A stretch of DNA of 37,537 nucleotides, from assembly GCA_903934925.1 (NCBI GenBank), contig CAIZPS010000001.1, forward strand, positions 1 to 37,537, written 5' to 3'. Position 1 is the stretch's first letter, and each line of letters opens with the position of its first letter. Positions 24,703 to 34,391 of the stretch are shown piece by piece. The notes under the pieces were generated by a model, which saw nothing but the letters and a program-made list of their open reading frames with translations, did not search any database and was not told where the DNA came from. Source of the DNA: an uncultured bacterium (GTDB lineage: Bacteria; Actinomycetota; Actinomycetes; S36-B12). A program made the position numbers and the translations under genes.

Positions 24703-26277
24703 ATGACGCTGGCGACGGCCCACGGTGTTGTGCTCGATGGAGTGCGCGGAGTGGTGGTGCGCGTAGAGGTGGCCGTATCGGACGGCCTGCCCTCCGTGGG
24801 GGTCGTGGGGTTGCCGGATGCCTCCGTGACCGAGGCGCGCTGGCGCGCCCGGTGCGCGGTGGAGGCGAGCGGTCGGTCGTGGCCCAATCGACGGGTCACG
24901 GTGAGCCTGTCTCCGGCCGAGGTGCGCAAGCACGGTGCTGGACTTGATCTGCCGATCGCCGTGGGCATCCTCGTCGCGGCCAGTGCTCTGCCCGCTGGCT
25001 CGCTGGAGAGCACCATCTTCGTCGGAGAGTTGGGACTCGATGGTCGCCTGCGGCCATCGCGCGGCCTGCTCGCGGCCATCCTCGCTGCTCGCCGTGCCGG
25101 CTTCACCCGAGTCGTCGTCCCCGACGAGGGGGCGTGCGAAGCGGACGTCGTGCCGGGCATCACGGTGGTGCGCGCGGTCGATCTGTCTCAGGTGTGCCGC
25201 ATTCTCGAGGGTGTCGACCCGGGGTGCGGTGCCGTGCGATCCGAGGTCCGCACGGACGGACGAGGTTCGGGTGAGCGCGATGGCGGCGAGGGCGGGCACG
25301 CGCACGCGGTGAGCGAGATCGGGGATCTCAGCGACGTTCGAGGCCATGCCCTGCCGCGCTGGGCACTGGAGGTGGCAGCGGCAGGCGGGCACCACCTGGC
25401 GATGGTCGGGCCTCCGGGCATCGGCAAGACGCTCTTGGCCAGCCGATTGCCCGGCCTGCTCCCCGACCTGAGCGATGACTCGGCGCTCGATGTCGCGGCC
25501 ATTCACTCGGTGGCTGGACGCAGGCGGCCGCCGGATGCGTTCACGGAGCCGCCCCTCTCGGCGCCGCACCACTCCGCGTCCGCGCCGGCGATCCTCGGCT
25601 CGGTGAGCGGTGGACGCGCGGTGCCTGGCGCAGTGACCCTCGCCCACAGAGGAGTGCTGTTCCTCGACGAGGCACCGGAGTTCTGCCGGCCCGCCCTCGA
25701 AGGACTCCGCCAGCCCCTGGAGTCGGGGTTGCTCACGCTGCACCGCACGGGCTGGAACGGGACACTGCCAGCGCGGTTCCAGCTGGTGATCGCGGCGAAT
25801 CCGTGCCCCTGTGGTCAGCGCACCGGTTCGGGAACCGGCTGTTCCTGTGCACCGGCTGCGGTTCGGCGGTACGCATCTCGATTGTCCGGCCCCCTGCTCG
25901 ACCGCGTGGACATCCGCTTGGCCGTGGACCGTCCCCACCCCGCGGAACTGGAGTCCACCGACCTGCCGGAGTCCAGCGCGGTGGTTCAGGATCGGGTCCG
26001 ATCGGCGCGGGCTCGGATGGCCCACCGTTACGAGGGCCTGCCCTGGCAGCTCACGTCAGAGGTGCCGACCGGTGACCTCCGCCGACGCTGGCCACCCGGT
26101 CCGGATGGGGCCGAGGTGCTCCGCGACTTCGAGCGCCGGTCGCCCAACCTGCGCGGCGTGGACCGCGTACTCCGCATGGCCTGGACCCTGGCCGACCTTC
26201 GGGCGGCCCCGGCACCCGGTCGTGATGACGTCGCCGGCGCCCTGGCCCTTCGCGGGGCTCACCTGGGGTGGTCGTGA
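24703..26277 (+). CDS. comM: ComM / YifB family Mg-chelatase-like AAA+ ATPase
   Basis: ComM is a hexameric AAA+ helicase that promotes branch migration during DNA integration in natural transformation; YifB homologues are widespread in non-competent species. The 524-residue protein has the N-terminal Lon-protease-like (ChlI) domain (SVGVVGLPDASVTEA, then NLSPAE-like SLSPAEVRKHG), Walker A GPPGIGKTLLA near 236, Walker B GVLFLDEAPEF near 317, a cysteine cluster NPCPCG...CSC, and the C-terminal Mg_chelatase_C domain (YASRLSGPLLDRVDIRL). A Gly/Glu-rich linker lies between the two domains. dprA overlaps its stop. Confidence 0.94.
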   Translation: MTLATAHGVVLDGVRGVVVRVEVAVSDGLPSVGVVGLPDASVTEARWRARCAVEASGRSWPNRRVTVSLSPAEVRKHGAGLDLPIAVGILVAASALPAGSLESTIFVGELGLDGRLRPSRGLLAAILAARRAGFTRVVVPDEGACEADVVPGITVVRAVDLSQVCRILEGVDPGCGAVRSEVRTDGRGSGERDGGEGGHAHAVSEIGDLSDVRGHALPRWALEVAAAGGHHLAMVGPPGIGKTLLASRLPGLLPDLSDDSALDVAAIHSVAGRRRPPDAFTEPPLSAPHHSASAPAILGSVSGGRAVPGAVTLAHRGVLFLDEAPEFCRPALEGLRQPLESGLLTLHRTGWNGTLPARFQLVIAANPCPCGQRTGSGTGCSCAPAAVRRYASRLSGPLLDRVDIRLAVDRPHPAELESTDLPESSAVVQDRVRSARARMAHRYEGLPWQLTSEVPTGDLRRRWPPGPDGAEVLRDFERRSPNLRGVDRVLRMAWTLADLRAAPAPGRDDVAGALALRGAHLGWS

Positions 26278-27419
26278 TGCCATCCCTCTCGCGCGGTTCG
26301 ATCGACTCGGCGGATGCCTGGATCACCTTGGCCCATGCTGTGGAGCCGGATGACGCGGCTGTCGGGACTCTGCTGGCCCGGCTGGGTCCCCAGGAGGTGG
26401 TGGAGCGCATTGACTCCGGGCGCACCGGGCTCCGGCACGGTGAGGGTCTTGCGGCCCGACTGTCCGGGTTCTCCGTCGACCGGGCTCGCGACCGGGCCAG
26501 GGAGATCGGCGGACGCATCCTCACCCGCGACGATCCGGAGTGGCCGTGCACCCTTCACGACCTCCGCGAGCGCGGGCCGATGGCGCTGTGGGCGGTGGGG
26601 ACTGCGGATCTGCGCCTGCTGGGACTGCGCTCGGTGTCTGTCGTGGGCGCGCGAGCGTGCACGCTGTACGGGGAGGCGATCGCCCGCGGCTGGTCGATGG
26701 ACCTCGCGTCAGCCGGCTGGGCGGTGGTCTCGGGAGCCGCCTTCGGCATCGATGCGGCGGCCCACCGTGGGGCGTTGACCGCGGGGGGCCTCACGGTGGC
26801 CGTGGTGGCGGGCGGGGTCGATGTTCCCTACCCCCGTGCCCACGCGGCCCTGCTGGCCGGGATTGCCGATCAGGGTGCCGTCGTGAGTGAGGTGCCCCCG
26901 GGTGAACCGGTTCGACGGCAGCGCTTCCTGTCGCGAAACCGCCTGATCGCCGCCATCGGCCGGGCGACTGTCGTGGTCGAGGCTGCCGAACGCTCAGGCA
27001 CGACGGCGACCGCCCGCGCCGCCGCGGCGATGCTTCGCCCCGTCCTGGCCGTGCCCGGACCGATCACGTCACCCATGTCGGCGGGCTGTCACCGAATGGT
27101 CCAGGACGGTACGGCCATCCTCGCGACGGATGCGGCAGATGTGCTGGCGGCCGTTGATCTCTCGGCTGCAGCCCACCTCATGGCGGCGCCCGACGCGGGT
27201 GAGTCATCAACCTCGCCACGCGATCGGCTCGCGGATCGTGAGGCGCGACTCCTGGACGCCATGCCCGGCCGCGGATGGGTCGACCTCGCCGGGCTCGTCC
27301 GCTCAAGCGGCCTGGCCGCCCGGGATGTCCTCACCGGTACCTCGCTCCTCGCCGCTGGGGGATGGGTCACCGAGGGTGAACGCGGATGGACTCGCACCCG
27401 CGTGCCTCCCGCCCCCTGA
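26277..27419 (+). CDS. dprA: DNA-processing protein DprA
   Basis: DprA loads RecA onto incoming single-stranded DNA in transformation; many actinobacteria keep it without known competence. The 380-residue protein has a helix-hairpin-helix-like start, the extended Rossmann fold from residue ~121 (VVGARACTLYGEAIARGW, SGAAFGIDAAAHRGAL, VAGGVDVPYPRAHAAL, FLSRNRLIAAIGRATVVVEAAERSGT) and a C-terminal winged helix (DRLADREARLLDAMPGRGW). The ATG at 26277 overlaps the comM stop (TGATG) and is preferred to the GTGs just upstream. xerC begins 25 bases downstream. Confidence 0.94.
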   Translation: MPSLSRGSIDSADAWITLAHAVEPDDAAVGTLLARLGPQEVVERIDSGRTGLRHGEGLAARLSGFSVDRARDRAREIGGRILTRDDPEWPCTLHDLRERGPMALWAVGTADLRLLGLRSVSVVGARACTLYGEAIARGWSMDLASAGWAVVSGAAFGIDAAAHRGALTAGGLTVAVVAGGVDVPYPRAHAALLAGIADQGAVVSEVPPGEPVRRQRFLSRNRLIAAIGRATVVVEAAERSGTTATARAAAAMLRPVLAVPGPITSPMSAGCHRMVQDGTAILATDAADVLAAVDLSAAAHLMAAPDAGESSTSPRDRLADREARLLDAMPGRGWVDLAGLVRSSGLAARDVLTGTSLLAAGGWVTEGERGWTRTRVPPAP

Positions 27420-27444
27420 CCAGAGCGCTTGTCACGATGAGGGG

Positions 27445-28392
27445 GTGCCCACCGCCGCTTCCCCCTTCGTGCCGTGGGACGACGCCGTGGCCGGCTTCAT
27501 CCGCCACCTGTCGGACGAACGCCGGTTCAGTACCCACACGGTGCGCGCTTACGCCGGGGACCTTCGCTCGCTCGCGACGTTCGGGGTGAAGTCCGGCATC
27601 GTGGACGTGCGAAGCCTGACGCTTCCCCACCTGCGTACCTGGCTCGCAGCCCAGAGTGCTGCCGGACTGTCGCGGGCCACGCTGGCCCGGCGCTCGGCGG
27701 CTGCGCGCTCGTTCACGTCGTGGTGCCTGCGACGGGGGCTCATCGACGTGGATCCAGGCGAGCGCCTGGCCAGCCCCCAGGTGGCTCGGGTGCTGCCGAC
27801 CGTCCTGGGCGTCGACGAGGCGGTCGCCCTGATGGAGCACGCGGCCGTCGCCGCGGACGACGGATCGGTCCTCGGCTGCCGGGATCGCGCCATCCTGGAA
27901 CTGCTCTACGGCACGGGCATCCGGGTGGCCGAACTGTGCGGCCTCGACCTCGACGGCGTCGACCGGCTCGAGCGGACGATCCGGGTTCGGGGCAAGGGCG
28001 ACCGTGAGCGAACGGTGCCGTACGGAGGCCCCGCTGCGAAGGCGCTGGACGACTGGTGGGACAGACGCCTCGAGGTCGCCAACCAGGTTTCTGGTCGCGC
28101 GCTGTTCCTCGGTGCGCGCGGCAGGCGCATCGACCCGCGCACGGTGCGCGGTGCGGTGCATCGACTGAGCAGGCAGGCGGGGGTTCCGGAGGTTGCCCCG
28201 CATGCCCTGCGGCACAGCGCGGCCACCCATGTGCTCGAGGGCGGCGCCGACCTCCGCAGCGTTCAGGAGCTCCTCGGACATGCGACCCTGGCGACCACCC
28301 AGCGCTACACGCACGTCTCGGTCGAGCGATTGCGGGCCACCTATGCGCAGGCCCATCCGCGCGCTCTCACGGAGTCCGAGGAATCCCGGTGA
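27445..28392 (+). CDS. xerC: Tyrosine recombinase XerC
   Basis: Xer recombinases resolve chromosome dimers at dif during division. The 315-residue protein has an N-terminal SAM-like domain (AVAGFIRHLSDERRFSTHTV) and the catalytic set: Arg in GTGIRVAELCGL near residue 160, HxxR in HALRHSAATH near 252, His in LLGHATLATTQ near 278 and Tyr in RYTHVS near 287. The track starts it much further upstream, inside dprA; the GTG at 27445 fits the family start and follows GAGGGG. The location between dprA and rpsB is the standard actinobacterial xerC site. Its end overlaps the convergent M23 gene by 26 bases. Confidence 0.93.
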   Translation: MPTAASPFVPWDDAVAGFIRHLSDERRFSTHTVRAYAGDLRSLATFGVKSGIVDVRSLTLPHLRTWLAAQSAAGLSRATLARRSAAARSFTSWCLRRGLIDVDPGERLASPQVARVLPTVLGVDEAVALMEHAAVAADDGSVLGCRDRAILELLYGTGIRVAELCGLDLDGVDRLERTIRVRGKGDRERTVPYGGPAAKALDDWWDRRLEVANQVSGRALFLGARGRRIDPRTVRGAVHRLSRQAGVPEVAPHALRHSAATHVLEGGADLRSVQELLGHATLATTQRYTHVSVERLRATYAQAHPRALTESEESR

Positions 28393-28870
28393 TCGGCTTG
28401 AGCACCGATGGCCGACGGAACAGGGCGAGCGGATCCAGGTAGGTCTCTCCCCGGAGCAGGCCGACGTGCAGGCACCCGGCGAGGCCGCCGCAGTGGCCTC
28501 CCGTCGGTGCGACCGTGCCGATGGTGTCGCCGGCCGCCACCGGAGAGCCCGCCCGTCGGAGGGCATGCACCGGCTCGTAGGTGACGCGGCGTCCGTCCGC
28601 CAGCCGGACCGTCACAACGGGCTTTCCGGCGATGACGCCGGCGAAGTCGATGATTCCGTCGGTGGCCGAGCGGACCGGCTGGTCGGTCCGAGCGCCGAAG
28701 TCGATCCCTCGATGACCGGGACCCCAGCGGGACGTCGGGGGATCGAAGGAGGCCACTACGGCCACCGGCTCCACGGGCCATACGGGGCCAGGCACGGGGA
28801 GGCCCAGCGAGAAGGCGAAGACCATGACCGGGATGACGGGGATGACGGGGATGACGGGCACGGCGACCAT
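28367..28870 (-). CDS. M23 family (LytM-type) peptidase, exported
   Basis: The 167-residue protein carries a lysostaphin-type metallopeptidase domain: the first zinc-ligand motif HRGIDF, the segment [22 protein letters not shown], and the last motif CLHVGLLRG with the HxH-type histidine position kept as LHV. Such enzymes cut peptidoglycan peptides. The N-terminus ([24 protein letters not shown]) looks like a signal or anchor helix built on a 9-base repeat, though it lacks the usual basic residues. The ATG at 28870 is chosen for the GAGGGTGA before it; the track's longer start runs into the rpsB leader. M23 genes beside rpsB are common in actinobacteria. Confidence 0.85.
   Translation of the reverse strand: MVAVPVIPVIPVIPVMVFAFSLGLPVPGPVWPVEPVAVVASFDPPTSRWGPGHRGIDFGARTDQPVRSATDGIIDFAGVIAGKPVVTVRLADGRRVTYEPVHALRRAGSPVAAGDTIGTVAPTGGHCGGLAGCLHVGLLRGETYLDPLALFRRPSVLKPITGIPRTP
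28824..28859 (+). repeat. Four tandem 9-bp units in the M23 signal sequence
   Basis: ATGACCGGG, ATGACGGGG, ATGACGGGG and ATGACGGGC follow without gaps. On the - strand they encode the repeated Pro-Val-Ile of the hydrophobic leader. In-frame slippage would change the leader length by three residues. Confidence 0.9.
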
Positions 28871-28977
28871 GCCGTCACCCTCATGCGCGGGTACCCGGTG
28901 CGGCCACGACGTCCGACGGTCGGTGGACGCCGGACCACCGGGGGCAGCCCTGTGGAGGAGCACCCCCACACAGGCCG

Positions 28978-28983
28978 TAGGAT
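28978..28983 (+). promoter_or_regulatory. -10 element of the rpsB promoter
   Basis: TAGGAT is a good actinobacterial -10 hexamer in the 319-base gap between the M23 start and rpsB. Seventeen bases upstream the sequence is GAGGAG, which does not resemble a -35. A start near 28990 would give rpsB an untranslated leader of about 200 bases. Confidence 0.45.
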
Positions 28984-29050
28984 GCAGGCACCTGCTCGGG
29001 TTCTCCCGCACAGGAATTCGCACGGCCCGCGCCCGCAAGGGACGGCGGAT

Positions 29051-29102
29051 GGTCGGTCCCACCCCGGTGGGCTCCATCCCCGGGGTCGTCAGGGGCCCGA
29101 CC
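29051..29102 (+). promoter_or_regulatory. Predicted three-way-junction structure in the rpsB leader
   Basis: GGTCGG (29051) pairs with CCGACC (29097) and encloses two stems: CCCAC/GTGGG with a four-base loop (29058-29071) and CCCC/GGGG with a ten-base loop (29078-29095). Followed by the 27-bp repeat pair, this is the most structured non-coding part of the window. It does not match a riboswitch that I recognise. S2 autoregulation through the leader is known in other bacteria and is a reasonable guess. Confidence 0.4.
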
Positions 29103-29125
29103 ACCCGGTCGCGGCCGACAACCGA

Positions 29126-29179
29126 ACAGGTCGCCCACGGGTGGCCGACACCACAGGTCGCCTACGGGCGGCCGGCAGG
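29126..29179 (+). repeat. Two tandem 27-bp units just before rpsB
   Basis: ACAGGTCGCCCACGGGTGGC... (29126-29152) is followed directly by ACAGGTCGCCTACGGGCGGC... (29153-29179), differing at about five positions. The first unit can fold (GTCG, one mismatch, CCA, loop, TGG, CGAC). The second unit ends in the AGG of the rpsB Shine-Dalgarno, so folding could hide or expose it. Confidence 0.75.
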
Positions 29180-29189
29180 AGCGCGCACC

Positions 29190-30008
29190 ATGGCAGTTGT
29201 GACCATGCGCCAGTTGCTCGAGAGCGGGGTTCACTTCGGGCATCAGACCCGTCGGTGGAATCCCAAGATGAAGCGATTCATCTTCACCGAGCGCAACGGC
29301 ATCTACATCATCGATCTCCAGCAGTCGCTGTCGTTCATCGACCGCGCCTACGAGTTCGTCAAGGAGACGGTGGCCCACGGGGGCTCCGTCATGTTCGTCG
29401 GCACCAAGAAGCAGGGCCAGGAGGCCATCGCCGAGCAGGCGACGCGGGTGGGCATGCCGTATGTCAATCAGCGGTGGCTCGGCGGCATGCTGACCAACTT
29501 CAACACCGTCCACAAGCGCCTTCAGCGGATGAAGGAACTCGAGGAGATGGATCTCGAGACGGTGGCAGCCTCCGGCTTCACCAAGAAGGAACTGCTGATG
29601 ATGCGCCGCGAGCGGGAGAAGCTCGAGCGCACTCTCGGCGGCATCCGCGACATGGCCAAGATTCCGAGCGCCATCTGGGTGGTCGACACCAAGAAGGAGC
29701 ACATCGCCGTCGGCGAGGCGCGCAAGCTGGGCATCCCGGTCATCGCCATTCTCGACACCAACTGCGATCCCGATGAGGTCGACTTCCCGATCCCGGGCAA
29801 CGACGACGCCATCCGCTCCGTCGCCCTTCTCACCCGGGTCATCGCTGACGCCGTCGCAGACGGCCTGATGTCCCGCGCCGGTGGTGCCGTCGGCGGCGCT
29901 GCTGATGCTGAGGAGCCTCTGGCCGAGTGGGAGCGCGAGCTCCTGGCTGGAAGCGAAGCCCCGGTGGAGACCGTCGTCGAGACGGTCGCTGAGACCCCAG
30001 CCGAATAG
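29190..30008 (+). CDS. rpsB: 30S ribosomal protein uS2
   Basis: The 272-residue protein is canonical S2: [66 protein letters not shown] and [23 protein letters not shown] short acidic Glu/Val tail ends it. The track runs the frame back to 28824, but S2 starts at the ATG at 29190, with CAGGAG nine bases before. rpsB-tsf-pyrH-frr is the standard order. Confidence 0.97.
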   Translation: MAVVTMRQLLESGVHFGHQTRRWNPKMKRFIFTERNGIYIIDLQQSLSFIDRAYEFVKETVAHGGSVMFVGTKKQGQEAIAEQATRVGMPYVNQRWLGGMLTNFNTVHKRLQRMKELEEMDLETVAASGFTKKELLMMRREREKLERTLGGIRDMAKIPSAIWVVDTKKEHIAVGEARKLGIPVIAILDTNCDPDEVDFPIPGNDDAIRSVALLTRVIADAVADGLMSRAGGAVGGAADAEEPLAEWERELLAGSEAPVETVVETVAETPAE

Positions 30009-30020
30009 CCGTACGCGGAT

Positions 30021-30051
30021 GCGTCCGGGTGCCCGAGAGGTGCCCGGACGC
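30021..30051 (+). terminator. Strong hairpin between rpsB and tsf
   Basis: GCGTCCGGG (30021-30029) pairs perfectly with CCCGGACGC (30043-30051), and two further GC pairs can form inside after a two-base mismatch. There is no T-run after it, so it would act as a partial terminator or RNA-processing/stability element that sets the S2 to EF-Ts ratio. tsf follows 43 bases later. Confidence 0.55.
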
Positions 30052-30094
30052 CGCTTCGCCCTGAAACCGACCCCAGACACGAAGGACACCAGAC

Positions 30095-30913
30095 ATGGCG
30101 ACCATTTCCGCCGCAGACGTCAAGAAGCTCCGCGACATCACCGCCGCCGGGATGATGGAGTGCAAGAAGGCCTTGGAGGAGTCCGGTGGCGACTTCGACA
30201 AGGCAGTGGAGATCCTCCGCATCTCCGGTGCGGCGAAGGCGGCCAAGCGGGGTGCGGAGCGCGAGGCGTCCAATGGGCTGGTCGCTGCCGAGGGCAATGC
30301 GCTGGTGGAGCTGCTCTGCGAGACGGATTTCGTCGCCAAGAATGCCGACTTCCTCGCACTCGCGGCGCAGATTGCCGCTGCCGCCAATGCGGCAGGCCTG
30401 GGCGATCGCGACGCGGTGCTGGCTGCGGTGCTGCCGGACGGCCGCACGGTCGAGGCAGCGACGACCGAAATGGCCGGCGTGATCGGCGAGAAGATCGAGC
30501 TCGGTCGAGTGGCCGTGCTCGACGGCACGGTCACGACCTACCTGCACCATCGGGCCTCGGACCTCCCGCCGCAGGTCGGCGTCATCGTCGCGTTCACCGG
30601 TGACGAAGCAGCGGCTCGTGGTGCCGCCATGCAGATCGCGGCCATGCGTCCGCAGTACCTGACCCGTGACGAGGTACCGGCCGACGTGGTCGAGAACGAG
30701 CGCCGGATCGCCGAGGCGACGGCCAAGGAGGAGGGCAAGCCCGAGGCCGCCCTGCCCAAGATCGTCGAGGGCCGCGTCAATGCGTTCTTCAAGGACAATG
30801 TCCTCGTCGAGCAGCCCAGCGTGGTCGACAACAAGAAGTCGGTCGCCCAGGTGCTCCAGGAGGCCGGCACCACGGTGGTCGGCTTCGCCAGATTCGAGCC
30901 GGGCCAGGGCTGA
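30095..30913 (+). CDS. tsf: Elongation factor Ts
   Basis: EF-Ts exchanges GDP for GTP on EF-Tu. The 272-residue product has the UBA-like N-terminal domain ([22 protein letters not shown]), the EF-Tu contact motif CETDFVAKN, and core segments such as [26 protein letters not shown] and [18 protein letters not shown]. The ATG follows GAAGGA. It is somewhat shorter than E. coli Ts, as is usual in actinobacteria. Confidence 0.97.
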   Translation: MATISAADVKKLRDITAAGMMECKKALEESGGDFDKAVEILRISGAAKAAKRGAEREASNGLVAAEGNALVELLCETDFVAKNADFLALAAQIAAAANAAGLGDRDAVLAAVLPDGRTVEAATTEMAGVIGEKIELGRVAVLDGTVTTYLHHRASDLPPQVGVIVAFTGDEAAARGAAMQIAAMRPQYLTRDEVPADVVENERRIAEATAKEEGKPEAALPKIVEGRVNAFFKDNVLVEQPSVVDNKKSVAQVLQEAGTTVVGFARFEPGQG

Positions 30914-31759
<846 letters not shown>

Positions 31760-31777
31760 GAAGGAACGGGAGCGCAC

Positions 31778-32344
31778 GTGAGCGATCAGATCGACGCCGT
31801 CCTGCTCGACGCCGAGGAGAAGATGGACAAGGCCATCTCCGTCGCGCGCGAGGACTTCAGCACGATCCGCACCGGACGGGCCACGTCGGCCATGTTCAAC
31901 AAGGTGGTGGTCGACTACTACGGTGCGATGACCCCGGTGAACCAGCTGGCATCGATTCAGATCCCTGAGGCTCGCTCCATCATCATCTCGCCCTATGACA
32001 AGAGCTCGATGTCTGCCATTGAGAAGGCCCTGCGCGAGAGCGACCTGGGCCTGAACCCGAACAACGACGGCGATGTCATCCGCATCAACCTGCCGCAGCT
32101 CACCGAGGAGAGGCGCAAGGAGTACATCAAGGTCGCCAAGCAGAAGGCCGAGGAGGCGCGCGTGTCCGTGCGCAATATCCGACGTCATGCGAAGGACATT
32201 CTCGACAAGATGCAGAAGGACGGCGAGGCGGGCGAGGATGACGTCCGCCGCGCCGAGAAGCATCTCGATGACGTGACCCACAAGCACGTGGAGCACATCG
32301 ACGAGATTCTCAAGCACAAAGAAGCCGAACTCCTCGAGGTCTGA
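31778..32344 (+). CDS. frr: Ribosome recycling factor
   Basis: RRF splits post-termination ribosomes with EF-G. The 188-residue protein has the three-helix bundle and hinge pattern: [85 protein letters not shown], and a C-terminal helix ending [19 protein letters not shown] start with GAAGGA and GGGAG upstream. cdsA starts ten bases after the stop. Confidence 0.97.
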   Translation: MSDQIDAVLLDAEEKMDKAISVAREDFSTIRTGRATSAMFNKVVVDYYGAMTPVNQLASIQIPEARSIIISPYDKSSMSAIEKALRESDLGLNPNNDGDVIRINLPQLTEERRKEYIKVAKQKAEEARVSVRNIRRHAKDILDKMQKDGEAGEDDVRRAEKHLDDVTHKHVEHIDEILKHKEAELLEV

Positions 32345-32354
32345 GGGTCCCCTC

Positions 32355-33209
32355 ATGGGCGACACCTCCGCCGACCCGCCGGCACGGTCACGAGCCGGTC
32401 GCAACCTTCCTGCCGCCATCGGCTCGGGTGTGGTGCTCGGGATCGTCGTGATCGTGAGTCTGGCGTTCCTGCCGTGGCTGTTCGTCGTCGTGGTGATCGC
32501 GACGATGCTCGTGGCGGTGCACGAGGTCGTCACGGTGTTCGCGGGCGTCGGTGTGCGTGTAGCACGAACTCCCGCCTACGCAGCCACCGTCCTGATCCCG
32601 GCGGTCGCATACGTGTGGGGTCCGGTGGCGCTCATCGCCGTCACGGGAATCGCCATCCTCAGTGCGCTCATCTGGCGCATGCGCCGCGGCTACGAGGGTT
32701 ACGTACGTGACATCACCGCGAGCGTCTTCACGATCGCTTATCTGCCCTTCATGGCCGGCTTCCTGAGCCTTACCCTCGCCGCCGACAACGGACCGGCACG
32801 CGTCGTGGCATTCATCCTCCTGACGATCAGCAACGACATCGGCGGCTATGCCGCAGGTGTCCTGTTCGGCAAGCACCCGATCGCACCGCAGATCAGCCCG
32901 AAGAAGTCTTGGGAGGGGCTGGCTGGATCGTTCGTGCTCCAGGGAGTCGTGGGAGCTCTTTGCTTCGTCTACCTGCTCGACGCACCGTGGTGGCAGGGCG
33001 TGATCGTCGGCTTGGTGATGACGGTGAGTGCCACGGCAGGGGACTTCGCCGAGAGTGCCATCAAGCGCGACCTTGGCGTGAAGGACATGGGGTCGTTCCT
33101 GCCCGGCCACGGCGGGATGATGGACCGCTTCGACTCCCTGATCCCGAATGCCTTCGTCTCTTGGGCGCTGTTCACGCTCTTCCTGGGCACCGGAACGAGC
33201 CTGTACTAG
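32355..33209 (+). CDS. cdsA: Phosphatidate cytidylyltransferase
   Basis: CdsA makes CDP-diacylglycerol from phosphatidic acid and CTP, the branch point for anionic phospholipids and phosphatidylinositol. The 284-residue membrane protein has about eight helices and the C-terminal signature [20 protein letters not shown] followed by GMMDRFDSL. The segment [31 protein letters not shown] is also typical. The frr-cdsA-rlmN order is standard in actinobacteria. Confidence 0.95.
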   Translation: MGDTSADPPARSRAGRNLPAAIGSGVVLGIVVIVSLAFLPWLFVVVVIATMLVAVHEVVTVFAGVGVRVARTPAYAATVLIPAVAYVWGPVALIAVTGIAILSALIWRMRRGYEGYVRDITASVFTIAYLPFMAGFLSLTLAADNGPARVVAFILLTISNDIGGYAAGVLFGKHPIAPQISPKKSWEGLAGSFVLQGVVGALCFVYLLDAPWWQGVIVGLVMTVSATAGDFAESAIKRDLGVKDMGSFLPGHGGMMDRFDSLIPNAFVSWALFTLFLGTGTSLY

Positions 33210-33211
33210 CC

Positions 33212-34315
33212 ATGCCGAGCCCCGGAGAACTCGTCTTCGACGCACCGCGTCGCGGGAAGCCACCGGTCCACCTGATGGATCTGGATCCCGCCGGGCGGAA
33301 GGCGGCGTTCATCGAGCACGGACTCCCCGGGTACCGGGCCGATCAGGTCTCCCGGCACTGGCTGGCGCGACTGAGCGACGACCCGGGGGAGTGGACGGAC
33401 ATCCCCGAGTCCGATCGCGCGGAGATCGTGCGCACGATGCTGCCAACCCTGCTCACCCCGGTACGCACGATCTCCTGTGATGACGGCACCACGGTCAAGT
33501 CGCTGTGGAGACTGCATGACGGTGCCCTGGTCGAGAGCGTGCTGATGCGCTACCCGGAGCGCGTCACGATGTGCATCTCGTCGCAGGCCGGGTGCGGCAT
33601 GAACTGCCCGTTCTGCGCCACGGGCCAGGCGGGACTGACCCGCAACCTCTCGACCGCGGAGATCGTCGAGCAGGTGGTCGCCGGTGCCCGCGCGCTGCAG
33701 CGCGGAGAGATCGAGGGCGGCCCCGGGCGGGTGAGCAACGTCGTCTTCATGGGCATGGGCGAGCCCCTGGCGAACTACCGGGCGGTGTTGGGGGCTCTGC
33801 ATCGACTGACGGAGCCGCCGCCGAGCGGGCTCGGGCTGAGCGCCCGGGGTATCACGGTGTCCACTGTCGGTCTGGTGCCCAGGATCCGTGAACTCGCCGA
33901 CGAGGGCCTGCCGGTCACCCTCGCGGTGTCCCTCCACGCACCCGACGATGACCTGCGCGACACGCTCGTGCCCGTCAACACTCGGTGGAAGGTGCGGGAG
34001 GTACTCGATGCGGCATGGGAGTACGCCCGCGCCACGCATCGGCGCGTCAGCATCGAGTACGCACTGATCCGCGATGTGAATGATCAGCGATGGCGGGCGG
34101 AACTGCTCGGCGACCTCCTCGCCGGGCACCTCGTGCACGTCAACCTCATTCCCCTGAACCCCACGCCGGGGTCGGCCTGGACGGCCTCGCGACCGCAGGA
34201 TGAGCGGGCCTTCGTGCGCGCACTCCAGGAGCGTGGGGTGGCGGTCACGGTGCGCGACACCCGCGGGCGCGAGATCGACGGTGCCTGCGGGCAGCTGGCC
34301 GCGGCCGCGCCCTGA
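33212..34315 (+). CDS. rlmN: Dual-specificity RNA methyltransferase RlmN
   Basis: This radical SAM enzyme methylates A2503 of 23S rRNA and A37 of some tRNAs. The 367-residue protein has the CxxxCxxC cluster motif in [13 protein letters not shown] near residue 126, the substrate segments [14 protein letters not shown] and [19 protein letters not shown], and the methyl-carrying C-terminal cysteine in EIDGACGQL. The ATG is two bases after the cdsA stop; the track's longer frame reads through cdsA. It is the last gene of the rpsB-started series before a small gap. Confidence 0.95.
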   Translation: MPSPGELVFDAPRRGKPPVHLMDLDPAGRKAAFIEHGLPGYRADQVSRHWLARLSDDPGEWTDIPESDRAEIVRTMLPTLLTPVRTISCDDGTTVKSLWRLHDGALVESVLMRYPERVTMCISSQAGCGMNCPFCATGQAGLTRNLSTAEIVEQVVAGARALQRGEIEGGPGRVSNVVFMGMGEPLANYRAVLGALHRLTEPPPSGLGLSARGITVSTVGLVPRIRELADEGLPVTLAVSLHAPDDDLRDTLVPVNTRWKVREVLDAAWEYARATHRRVSIEYALIRDVNDQRWRAELLGDLLAGHLVHVNLIPLNPTPGSAWTASRPQDERAFVRALQERGVAVTVRDTRGREIDGACGQLAAAAP

Positions 34316-34323
34316 AACGAATA

Positions 34324-34367
34324 CGCATCCGCCGGGGCCGGCCACGCGTGAGGGCCGATCTGATGCG
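34324..34367 (+). terminator. Possible hairpin after rlmN
   Basis: CGCATC (34324-34329) can pair with GATGCG (34362-34367), with GGCC/GGCC pairing inside. There is no T-run. The placement at the end of the long translation operon, directly before a likely promoter, suits a terminator, but the stem is interrupted. Confidence 0.3.
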
Positions 34368-34379
34368 GGGGCGACGTGG

Positions 34380-34391
34380 CAGACTGCCCGC
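34380..34391 (+). promoter_or_regulatory. Possible -10 for a leaderless ion channel mRNA
   Basis: CAGACT (34380-34385) with TGG before it ends six bases before the ATG at 34392. The surrounding CGTGGCAGACT is identical to the proposed rplS -10 region. No Shine-Dalgarno sequence is seen before the ATG. Confidence 0.4.

Noticed and set aside
24703-28392. comM, dprA and xerC as a competence or integration island
   Set aside because: This is the ordinary actinobacterial gene order with normal base composition. There is no uptake machinery and there are no attachment repeats nearby.
28824-29189. Upstream extension of the rpsB frame starting MTGMTGMTG
   Set aside because: The start is the 9-bp repeat of the antisense M23 gene, and the rest is the untranslated rpsB leader. 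S2 begins at 29190.
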